A stretch of 64,000 nt of DNA from Rosa chinensis (lineage: Eukaryota > Streptophyta > Magnoliopsida > Rosales > Rosaceae). The stretch spans positions 45,831,139-45,895,138 of the forward strand of contig NC_037094.1 of NCBI RefSeq assembly GCF_002994745.2, given 5' to 3'. The notes beneath the pieces were generated by a model, which had not been told where the DNA came from, made no database searches, and was given only the letters and a program-made list of their open reading frames with translations. Made by a program: the position numbers and the translations under genes. Shown here one piece after another: positions 33,101 to 41,600 of the stretch (positions are counted from its first letter, which is position 1; every line of letters begins with the position of its first letter).

Positions 33101-36100
33101 GCAAGAAGAAAAACCAAAAATGGTCTTGTCAGCCAGCTGGTTGAACAAGAATATGAAGAGTATTTTGCCGAACAAAAGGCAAAAGAAGTAGAAACTCTGT
33201 TCCAGGAAACCATGGAACAACCTTCTTCCTTGAAAAAGGAAGAAACCATCGATGAAGAAAAAATCGATGAGGATATTGAACTGGTTGAAATACCAGAAAA
33301 TGTTGAACTGGTAAAACAACCACCAGAAACAGTTCATCTCTTGGAAAGACAGGAGACTACTGACACATGGGATCTACTTGGCCAACCTTCTGGCAAGTAT
33401 GATTATAAAGTCAGATATGATCTTCCGTCCTGGTTCAGTGATCCAGACATCAAAGAGATAATTCCTACAAACTGGGATGATAGTGAAGATAAATCACCCA
33501 TGCAGGAAAATGTTTCAGAAGAATGTAAACCATTCATTCCAAAAGAGCAAGCTCAAGAAAATGAGCCTCACCAATCGAAAGTCGTCTCTACAAGTAGATA
33601 CAGCAACTACATAGAGATCGGACTCAAGTTCCCTGATCACAGGAAATATCATCTACATGCCTTTGTAGATAATGGATCAGGTTTTACTGTTGCAAAGAGA
33701 TTTGCAATTCCAGATGAACTCTGGAAAGAAGATAAGAAAAAGTCTGCTACTGGTGTTACATTTGATGGAAGCCATCTCACAATGAAGAAAGTAGCAAAAA
33801 ATGTTCATATCACCATTGGTGGAGGAACATTTATCATCCAGAATGTTTGGCAGTCAGAAGGCCAAGGATCTGATTTCCTGTTAGGAAATGATTTTATTCT
33901 CCAACAGAGATTCATTCAGGATGAAGAAGCGATAGGCTTCAGGAAAGGAGAACGGGTGTTCTGGGCAGACCGGCTCACACATGCATTCAGTGTGGTAGGT
34001 CCCGGTTTTACGGTGCACTATCAGAGATCGCAACCGAATAGTGGTGATCTTACCCCCTACAAACCCAAATTCGAGCCCATACTCCAAATCAAACAACAAG
34101 AAGAATTGCTTGTTGAAGAATCTTCAGAAGAAGAAAAAGAAGAAACTAGTGAAGACGAAGAAGCTAGTTTCATCCTCGAGCATAACCTCAAGCACTTTCA
34201 GAACAAGCTTGAGTCTCAACAAACTCCCACTCTTGACAAAATCAAGAAACTACTCGAGCAGAATGTAGATACAAATCCTCAGAAGTTTTGGGAAAAAGAC
34301 CCAGTGGTCTGTGAATTGAAATTGCATGACATGAATGCTATCTGCCATGTCAAAGCCATTCCTCATTACAAAGAAGAAGATCAAAAAGAATTCAGAAAAG
34401 ATATTGAAGATCTTCTGAACAAGAAATTGATTCAACCTTCCACTAGCCCTCATCATGCTCCAGCTTTCTACGTGAGAAATCATGCAGAAACTCTACGAGG
34501 AAAAGCTAGAATGGTGATTGACTACAGAGATGTCAACAAGAAGACTGTCAAAGATGGTTATCAAATTGCTCAAGTAAGAGTACTGATCAACCAGCTCAGA
34601 GGAGCCAAAGTCTTTTCGAAATTCGATGCAAAGTCGGGTTTCTGGCAAGTCAAGATGCATCCCGAGAGTGTACCTCTCACTGCATTTGGAACACCACAAG
34701 GTCATTACGAGTGGTTGGTGATGCCTTTTGGTCTAAAGCAAGCTCCCTCAATCTTCCAAAGAAAGATGGACAACATCTTCAAGCATGTATCGGAGTTCTG
34801 CGTCGTCTATATAGATGACATCCTGGTCTTCTCCAAAAACAGAGAAGAACACATGAAACACCTCCATGAGGTAACAAAGCTGATAGTTCAGCATGGAATT
34901 ATCCTAGGAGAAAAGAAAATCTTCTTTATCCTTGATGAGGTAGATTTCCTAGGGATAAACATCAAGAATGGAGTGATAAAACTCCAACCTCATATTCTTG
35001 AAAAGATCTGGAAGTTTCCAGACAGAATTCCTGATGCTAAGAGTCTAGAGAGATTCCTTGGTGTCATAAATTATGGGAGAGATTTCATCCCTAAAATCTC
35101 AGGATTAACAGCAATGTTATCTCCCAAGACAAGCTCCAAACGAAAATGGAACTTCACAGAAGATGATGAAAAGATCGTGAAGCAGATAAAAAATCTCTGC
35201 AAAAACCTCCCTCCTCTCCAACAACCAGAAGAGAATGATGAGATTATCCTCCAAACTGATGCGAGTGATAATTACTGGTCTGGTGTTGTTTTGGCGAAAG
35301 CGCCTGGAACCAACATTGAAAAAATTTGCAAATTTTGTAGCGGCAAGTTCAGCCCTGCAGAACTGAATTATCCCACAGGGGAAAAGGAAATCTTAGCTGT
35401 CAAGAAAACGATTTTAAATTCTCCAGCTTTTCTTGGAAAACCCTTTACTGTTCGCACCGATTGTGCCAGAGTAAAGAATTTCAAAAATTTTAAACTTGAT
35501 AAAGCTGCTGACAGAGGAAGATTAGCAAATTGGCAATTATTTCTTAACCAATATGATTATACTGTTGAATTAATTGCAGGAAACAAGAACTATCTCCCAG
35601 ACGCATTGACCAGAGAATTGGCAATGTTCAGCCAAAGAGAAGACGACGAAGGTCGTAATCCCAGAAGTAAAAGGCCTGGGAAAGAACAAGAACCTAAAGA
35701 AGATCCAAAAGAAACCAAAGAAAAAATCCTTAAAAGGTTTCTGCTAAGCTCAAAAAGCTTGGCCTCAACTGATCAATCCCAGGGTAAAGGATTGGCTAGC
35801 CCGTCTCAAACGGCAGACGGTAAAGGCTCGTCAAGACCGTTGATGGCTGCTGCTTTGCCAAAAAGCAGACCAACTCCTAGTGGAGTTATAAATGTTTTTA
35901 ATTATGAATTAAGAACTTTTGATACTCCTGTGTTCAGAACTGGCAGGAGACTAGCTTATCACCAGAAGGCAATCCTGGATAATCTTTTATTTGCCTTTCA
36001 AGAAAGAAGCAGTGGTCTAATGTTCCCAGCTCTCTTTGCCTTAGCTGAAGAACTTTATGAGAATGCTAGACCACAAACTGAAGAAATCCATATGCAGCAG

Positions 36101-36295
36101 AGTGCTGTAAGAAAAGAAAAAATTTCCTTCCTCGAAAGTCCAGAAAGTGCTAAAGTCCCTATCATGGCACTTAATGAATCAGAGTGGCATGAATTCCACA
36201 ATCTGATAGGAAGGCACAATTCAGAAGACCTAGTTCCTCCAACACTCTTCATTGTTGCTGGACCATACGTTGGAAGATACTTGGTAAATGTTTAG
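30143..36295 (+). CDS. Endogenous caulimovirid polyprotein (MP-CP-PR-RT-RH), 2050 codons to an in-frame TAG
   Basis: ATG at 30143 opens an uninterrupted frame. In order: an N-terminal coiled coil (about 1-90); a 30K-superfamily movement protein (about 175-345, with LCVLQDNRL) that would modify plasmodesmata; a coat region with a Lys-rich stretch (about 785-835) and CCHC knuckle CWLCKAEGHYANEC (C842, C845, H850, C855); a second Cys/His cluster at 956-982; an aspartic protease with FVDNGSG (D1176, DNG in place of DTG/DSG); RT with YIDD (1556-1559); RNase H with QTDAS (D1706) and LPDALTR. About 400 residues follow RNase H. The stop at 36293-36295 is TAG, and the same frame stays open past it to 36928, so this looks like a single disabling mutation in a longer polyprotein. 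Readthrough cannot be excluded from sequence alone. An open frame of this length implies recent integration or little time for decay. Confidence 0.88.
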   Translation: MGTMSELLLEKINSLLKSSDEKYQKLLLEISRCQSTLEKFPAIVHQLERLENKLDYIKELPKTEEEKLTSVSRKIKEQQKTLDSILKDKKLPTVKKKTNGFKPLEKPDTNRVPNMIFLEPSTSQTSIRYENPEKREMKMLSIFGKKKGVQLLNAEEFEFNEIEQEVKNSSIPKLDFKQIYKRGKFDLMDSHYFKLLEITTPATAGGETDLLLITPAEVARAQAKKYQFMHIGAVQVGINLLAREGINCSVLCVLQDNRLTDFQASLLGTLEASLCDQVAYFNCFPNFTTSLKDAAHCLRLRVKTDGISMKEDMQELAIVYRIYYKLMSTTVAPKTRITNIPGLTTGFLTNQKNHSQQIHKVTWNEVTFPLEWKLSGPKKQPERAKAKIYESRRTGEISLNFDNHRKSDVCPENLRINSNLLRRSYSTREASISGTKPTIEEPISEEDLEADLNRPVHMVRAKRLYDLYEEAENCENPERLEKLIEEMKEFKFRKTRKVFPYQDIEMEDGESSRTFIKKETRETKLPFQKAPTGRKGERNSQRFVPEDNLPRVPITNYGIWLNLDKSLDKRKTIDQWVDSLMMASALTLGKFEAPDLQVYYETTLTGVAKKYYLSFKETARGRDWLEEIKNSKSPYDFAVPLYDQFCGDLSNLSDKAKETAKSNIYALKICDMRYFEEYLNEFQEYYCTIGELENTDLVNLLHRKLPEPWRTAVRESIAEKPIERFSVGGIADRIRQLLKEQCKANLRAKMAKKQLKGVENFCYGILDMPTNWGCHESNFHRKKKKERYYSKKFKKSNQKKKWKFKKSSNYQKQQKEGPEKKFFKKKKNSSQHKQPSKKACRCWLCKAEGHYANECPEKGKRSTKALFEEYEQIVEVANMKGYEIAYSDDEEDSRSVYSAWSDESEKETSSAESENDSEVEYFESRQMNVLKIKNWEESKTESFMSSYQVNPGSFVCDYCFCHEKNGLPMFCEESKKTYHKECFIAEARRKTKNGLVSQLVEQEYEEYFAEQKAKEVETLFQETMEQPSSLKKEETIDEEKIDEDIELVEIPENVELVKQPPETVHLLERQETTDTWDLLGQPSGKYDYKVRYDLPSWFSDPDIKEIIPTNWDDSEDKSPMQENVSEECKPFIPKEQAQENEPHQSKVVSTSRYSNYIEIGLKFPDHRKYHLHAFVDNGSGFTVAKRFAIPDELWKEDKKKSATGVTFDGSHLTMKKVAKNVHITIGGGTFIIQNVWQSEGQGSDFLLGNDFILQQRFIQDEEAIGFRKGERVFWADRLTHAFSVVGPGFTVHYQRSQPNSGDLTPYKPKFEPILQIKQQEELLVEESSEEEKEETSEDEEASFILEHNLKHFQNKLESQQTPTLDKIKKLLEQNVDTNPQKFWEKDPVVCELKLHDMNAICHVKAIPHYKEEDQKEFRKDIEDLLNKKLIQPSTSPHHAPAFYVRNHAETLRGKARMVIDYRDVNKKTVKDGYQIAQVRVLINQLRGAKVFSKFDAKSGFWQVKMHPESVPLTAFGTPQGHYEWLVMPFGLKQAPSIFQRKMDNIFKHVSEFCVVYIDDILVFSKNREEHMKHLHEVTKLIVQHGIILGEKKIFFILDEVDFLGINIKNGVIKLQPHILEKIWKFPDRIPDAKSLERFLGVINYGRDFIPKISGLTAMLSPKTSSKRKWNFTEDDEKIVKQIKNLCKNLPPLQQPEENDEIILQTDASDNYWSGVVLAKAPGTNIEKICKFCSGKFSPAELNYPTGEKEILAVKKTILNSPAFLGKPFTVRTDCARVKNFKNFKLDKAADRGRLANWQLFLNQYDYTVELIAGNKNYLPDALTRELAMFSQREDDEGRNPRSKRPGKEQEPKEDPKETKEKILKRFLLSSKSLASTDQSQGKGLASPSQTADGKGSSRPLMAAALPKSRPTPSGVINVFNYELRTFDTPVFRTGRRLAYHQKAILDNLLFAFQERSSGLMFPALFALAEELYENARPQTEEIHMQQSAVRKEKISFLESPESAKVPIMALNESEWHEFHNLIGRHNSEDLVPPTLFIVAGPYVGRYLVNV

Positions 36296-36928
36296 AGTGA
36301 ACATCCTCAAGAACACAAGCTTTGGCTTGTTGAAAATGGTTTTGTCCATAATCTGTGGACTAAAACTAATGATGATCTAAAGGGTTTGCCACCTATTATT
36401 GTCAACACAGTCAAGAACATCCGGAAAAATGACTGTACACTTCGGCTGAAGTTCAGATCTACTCCCCCAGAATGGAGTCAGAAGGCAAACGGAGAAGTTG
36501 AATATATTCCTCCATACCATTATGTGCGAATTATTCAAAGACAATATCTTCAACCAGCCTGTGTAGCATACAATGGCCAGCCAAATTCAAGCATTCCTTG
36601 GATGAAAGCTATGGCTCTGGAATACATAAAAAAGATCATCTCTGAAGACATCAGCAACACCTTCCTGGCAGCAGGAGAAAAAATAATAATCACTGCTTAC
36701 GATCATCCTGACGTAGTCAGCAGTGACCTATTCCTATCTCTCACCAGAAAAGAGATAGATTCAACTATGGCATGCATGCGGTGGGTGGAAAAGCTTGAAA
36801 TTGACAACCACTATAAGATGTATGTTGATATTGACGTTGAAGACAATGCTACCACTGTTAGAATGGCCCAGGCGGACAACAGCTCCTTTGTCTTTGGCTA
36901 TCATTCAGAAACAGACGAAAACATGTAG
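36296..36928 (+). pseudogene. Continuation of the viral polyprotein frame after the in-frame TAG
   Basis: The frame of 30143-36295 remains open for 210 codons after the stop, ending at TAG 36926-36928. It contains WLVENGFVHNLW, IPPYHYVRIIQRQYLQ and SSDLFLSLTRKEID. No ATG lies near its start. I do not recognise a domain. The lack of other stops over 633 bases and the shared frame argue that it was one C-terminal region of about 600 residues, cut by a single base change. Confidence 0.7.
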
Positions 36929-37171
36929 CATCACGGGTGAAAAACTGGTGAATTGTCCAAAAGCAAAATACTGTAGCACTTTTGACTTTGAGAAAAGTTA
37001 AAGCTACTTTTCCAAAAGAAATGACGGAAAGCAATTCACTCACCAACTTTCACCTCTGCTTTTGTTTTTCTCTTCCCGACCTCCACCAGCAGGAGCACTT
37101 AGAAAAGCAAAAGTTGTTCACGGAGCTGTCCTGTACATTTTTATGTTTTGAATTCTAGTTTGAGTTCCGCT

Positions 37172-37185
37172 CTCTATATATAGAG
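37172..37185 (+). promoter_or_regulatory. TATA box of the pararetroviral promoter
   Basis: CTCTATATATAGAG, palindromic, stands about 245 bp after the last viral stop. The pregenomic RNA would start about 30 bases downstream. The spacer from 36929 carries AAAAGCAAAA-type motifs and TGACGGAAA, possibly enhancer sites. Confidence 0.65.
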
Positions 37186-37315
37186 CGTTAAGTTCCATTT
37201 GTAAAGGCATCAGAAAATTGAGAGAAGAGTCTTCACTCAAGAAGTACGAAAGCCATAGTAGCAGTGTGTTTCTCATTCAGCAATAGTGTGTTTTCATTAC
37301 AAGTAAGTATCTGAT

Positions 37316-37365
37316 CTCATCCTTATGGCTAGCTAAACAGTTTTTGCTGTTTACCTAAGGATGAG
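37316..37365 (+). other. Leader hairpin
   Basis: CTCATCCTTA pairs with TAAGGATGAG and TAAACAG with CTGTTTA around a TTTTTG loop, with a bulge (TGGCTAGC / C). It sits between the TATA box and AATAAA, where caulimovirid leaders carry structured RNA. Confidence 0.7.
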
Positions 37366-37395
37366 GCTCTGAATTATTAGCATGTATTACTGTTG

Positions 37396-37401
37396 AATAA
37401 A
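37396..37401 (+). terminator. Poly(A) signal AATAAA of the pararetrovirus
   Basis: AATAAA lies about 190 bases after the expected start of the RNA. That spacing would give the terminal redundancy used in pararetroviral reverse transcription. Confidence 0.55.
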
Positions 37402-37440
37402 TAAGAGATACCCACCCGGTTTGTCAAAAAACCTTTATTA

Positions 37441-38261
37441 AACTTCTATTTTACGTCTTTGTTCTATCTATAGTTATTTCTCATTCCTGCATACCATCCA
37501 CAAACATCACCATCCATTTCCTATTTGCCTTTTGAAAATTGAAAAGTTTTTGCTAAACAGACGAAACCAGTTTTAAAACTAAGATTGAAACAAGCAGCAG
37601 TGATTCCGCCTGTTAAAGTATCCGTTAGGCAGGAAGCCGTTAGGAGAAAATTAGGCATGTTGAAGGCTAGTTTTGTTTTCGTCTTTGTTTTTTAATAGTG
37701 TCTCTAAGGGAGGCAAAAGCTCTAAAAATTCAAAATAGCATAGGAACAAACCCTTTTTAGTCTTTTCCTAAGCAAATAGTAAGATACGGAAGGTTTGGTG
37801 CATTTGGGAACAATACCTAAGAATTTTGGGCAAACGGGAATTACCCCTTCAAATATCATGTGAATTTGGATATTGAAGCCTCCATTGACCAAGAGATTAT
37901 TCGGCCAACCAAGAAATGTTGAAATGAAGGCTCGTGCTGAAGGTGCATGGCAAATGATGTATATGGGTTTAAAGCGTTACCATTGAAAAATGATTGTTGT
38001 AATCAACATTGACAATAGTTTTATACAACTATTGTAAGAAATTTTCACAACTATAGTAGTTGCTTTTTACAAGTATGGAAGTAGATTTTTTTTTTCTTTC
38101 AAACAGTGTTAAACATCGCTACCGGACTGATCAGATGGCTCAGATTGCTTAGTCACGTCAGGAAGCAAGATCTGTTGACAACATAGTGGGTGACCACCAC
38201 CCCTTGGTGGGTAGAAGAATTTTCGGATAAACTCACTTTTCTCTTTACTTTTCGTGAATAC
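37441..38261. other. No gene recognised between the pararetrovirus and the JmjC upstream region
   Basis: A frame without ATG at about 37543-37695 (VKVSVRQEAVRRKLGM) could be a leftover viral leader or 5' ORF sequence. The rest shows no feature. Confidence 0.3.
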
Positions 38262-38455
38262 CTGTTGCCCAGAAAAACAAAATAAACAGCATTACAGAAA
38301 AAACCCGTCTCCATACAATCGCAAACTAATCTAAGAGTTAGGAATTTACATCGAAAGAAAATGTAGCTAAATATATTCCAGAAGGGTCGATATTTTCATT
38401 TTTTGAATATTACTATTCTCCGTCGTACTGTACACACAACATTCAAAAACAAGTT
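38262..38455. repeat. JmjC upstream block, copy also present at 58880-59310
   Basis: Shares GGAATTTACATCGAAA, ATGTAGCTAAATATATTCCA, GATATTTTCAT and CGTACTGTACA in the same order with 58880-59310. It marks the promoter-side flank of the JmjC gene family. Confidence 0.75.
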
Positions 38456-38633
38456 GTTATAGCCTTATAGGTGCTTTATAAATAAATTTAAATTGTATTT
38501 TCTTTTTTCTTTTGTTTATTGAAAAAGTAATATAAATCTAAAATTAGTCAAAGGCAACAGTGCTAATGAGAGAGAGAGAGTGAGAAGTGGATTGCCAATT
38601 CGAGTGTGTTGCTTCCGGCAGCAGTGAATCTCA

Positions 38634-41600
38634 ATGAGAATCCAGGCGACGCCGTCGAGATTGTGGCCCCGAGGCTCGAAGCGGCCGAACATATGGGGAA
38701 TTCAGAACGACGACGGAACAAATGGGGAAGAAGATGGTGGAGGATCGTCTGTGGAGCCACTGCCAAAGCTTGTTCCCTGGGGGAGGAAGCGGCGGAGGCT
38801 AGGATGCGAGGGTTTTTGGGCAAATCAAAATGAAGGAAACGCAAGGGCTGTGAGGGTGAAGAAGAATAAGAAGAAGAAGAAGCAGCAGCAGCAGCAGCAG
38901 AGAAGGGCTCCCTTGGAGGTGCAGCAGCAGAGTAGGGATAAACAAGAACCACTACCTAGCTACCTGCAGAGAAGGGCTCCCTTGAAGGTACGGACAATCA
39001 AGTGCCATCAATGTAAGCAAAATGATATGGGAAGAGCGGTGCGGTGCACAAAGTGTTCGAGGAAGAGGTATTGTATCCCTTGCATAAGGACTTGGTATCC
39101 CAACACCTCAGAGGAAGCCATAGCTGAGGCTTGTCCTGCGTGCCGCGGCAACTGCAACTGCAATGTCTGCCTTTGTTGGGGTGTGCCTGTCAGGAATCTG
39201 AACCCGAAAATCGACAAGGAGGCCAAGCTGGAGCACTCTAAGTATTTGGTTCATCAGCTGCTTCCGTATTTGAAGATGATTAGGGATGAGCAGGTGAGTG
39301 AGATGGTGGTGGAAGCCAAGAGGCAGGGCTTACGTGACCTTTCGGAGCTCAAGGTGGACAAGGCTAAAAGCGGTGGTGACCAAGTGCGTATGTACTGCAA
39401 CAGCTGCAGCACTTCGATTTTTGATTTTCATAGGACTTGTCCCGGGTGTGAGTATGATCTGTGCCTCGGCTGCTGCCGGGAGATTCGAGATGGCAAGTGG
39501 AACAAGAGAGCTCAAGCGTCCACATTTGAGTGGAAATGGAGAGCAAGTGAAGGCGGAAACATTTTCTGCCCACCAACACACATGAAAGGTTGTGGTAAGC
39601 ATAATTTAGAATTGAGATGCATTTTTCCTCAGAATCATGTCATGGAGTTGGTAGAGAAAGCAGAAGAAATAGATGCAAGTTACAATTTTTTGCCTGATTA
39701 TAGTGAAACATGTGCATATAAGTGTTCATGTGTTAAACCTGTGGATGATGCCGTTAGCTCAAGTAGCAGCAGTTGTAAGTTAAGGAAAGCAGCTTCTAGA
39801 GTTGCTTCTGATAGTGACTACTTGTTCTGTCCAAGGGTTGGACAAATTCAAGATAAGGATTTTGGGCATTTTCAGTGGCATTGGAAGAGGGGGGAGCCTG
39901 TGATCGTTAGCAATGCACTTGAAAATGGATCAGGTTTAAGCTGGGAACCATCTGTCATGTGGCGGGCATTTAGACAGATAGAGAAAGTCAAGAATGATAG
40001 TGAATTGACATTCCACGCCATTGATTGTTGGGATTGGTGTTCTATAGAAATCAACATCCTCCATTTCTTTAGTGGATATTCCAACGGACGGTCTCATAAG
40101 ACAGGATGGCCTCAGAATCTCAAGCTCAATGACTTCCCATCATCTGCTGAATTTTACAAACGTCTTCCCCGGCATTGTAAGGAATTTTTATGTTGTCTGC
40201 CTCTCAAGGAGTATACTCACCCCAACAAGGGAACTTTGAACCTTGCTACCTACTTGCCACCTACCTCAGTAAAGCCGGACATGGGTCCAAAAACATATAT
40301 TGCCTATGGTTTTGCACAGGAGCTTGGACAGGGAGATTCCGTAACCAAGCTTCACTGCAATATGTCTGATGCTGTTAATATTCTGACACATACAGCTGAA
40401 GTGGCCCTTACAACTGAACAACTTGCAACTATAGAGAAGTTGAAGAAAAAGCACAGGGCGGAAAACGGGGATTGTCACACAAGTGCGGGAAATGGAAGTG
40501 GGCCTCAGCAAGAGTCAGCTATAGAGAAGTTAAAGAGAAAGTATAGGGAGCAAAACGAAAGAGAGATATTTGGGAATTGTCACACAAGTGCTGGAAGTGG
40601 AGGTGGGCCTCAGGATGAGTCAGCTGAAGTATGTGAAGATGGAGGTGCCTTATGGGACATTTTCCGGATCCAGGATGTTCCGCAGCTGGAGAAATACATC
40701 CACAATCACGTCAATGAATTTATGCATGTACATGGTAATCCTTTGCAGCATGTTACTCATGCTATACATGATCAGACTGTCTATCTCACTGTGGAACACA
40801 AGAGGAAGCTCAAGGAGGAATTCGGTATCGAGCCGTGGACATTTGTCCAAAAACTTGGAGATGCTGTTTTCATTCCTGCAGGTTGTCCTCATCAGGTGAG
40901 GAACTTGAAGTCTTGTATCAAAGTTGCACTTGACTTTGTTTCCCCTGAGAATGTGGGTGAGTGCTTTCGTTTGACGGAAGAGTTTCGCACACTTCCGACA
41001 AACCACAGAGCCCATGAGGACAAGCTGGAGGTGAAGAAAATGATTGTGCATGCAGTTTGTGAAGCTATGAAGGAGATTTCTGGTGAGAATGTGACAAAGA
41101 GGGTAAGGGCTGTGAAGGCAAAGAGGGCAAGGGACGAGTCGATACACTGCCATCAGTGTCATAGATATGTTATGGGAAGAGTAGTGCAGTGCACAAGGTG
41201 TCTGGAAAGAGGTATGGGAATGAGGATGAGGTATTGTATCCCTTGTATACAGAGATGGTATCCCAACACATCAGAGGAAGCCATTGCTAAGGCTTGTCCT
41301 GTATGCCACGGCAACTGCAACTGCACAGCCTGCCTTCGTTTGGACGTGCCTGTCCGTTGTTTGCAGAATCTAGACCCCAAAATCGACAGGGGTACCAAGC
41401 TGGAGCACTGTAAGTATTTGGTTCATCAGCTGCTTCCCTATTTGAAGAGGATTAGGGATGAGCAGGTGAGTGAGATGGTGGTCGAGGCTAAGAGGCGGGG
41501 ATTACGTGATGTTTTGGAGCTCAAGGTGGAGAAGGCTAAGTGCGGTGAAGATGAGCGTATGTACTGCAACAACTGCAGCACTTCGATTTTTGATTTTCAT

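Larger units (their letters stand above)
29786..37440 (+). mobile_element. Endogenous caulimovirid (pararetrovirus) sequence, near full length
   Basis: On one strand, in order: the tail of an upstream frame, a tRNA-Met primer-binding site, a very long polyprotein frame (movement protein, coat with zinc knuckle, aspartic protease, RT, RNase H), then a promoter-like TATA box, a leader hairpin and AATAAA. There is no integrase and there are no LTRs, while a 30K-type movement protein is present; this fits Caulimoviridae and not an LTR element. The single-polyprotein layout recalls petuviruses, but I cannot place the lineage without a tree. Outer limits are approximate: the left junction lies near or before 29786, the right one at or beyond about 37440. 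Confidence 0.85.

Noticed and set aside
32197..34705. Minus-strand frames inside the pararetroviral polyprotein (for example 32351-32758)
   Set aside because: They are antisense shadows of the long plus-strand frame, which has recognisable domains in order.
30143..36928. Reading the pararetroviral block as a Gypsy LTR retrotransposon
   Set aside because: No integrase and no flanking LTRs; a 30K-type movement protein and a promoter/poly(A) leader arrangement are present instead.
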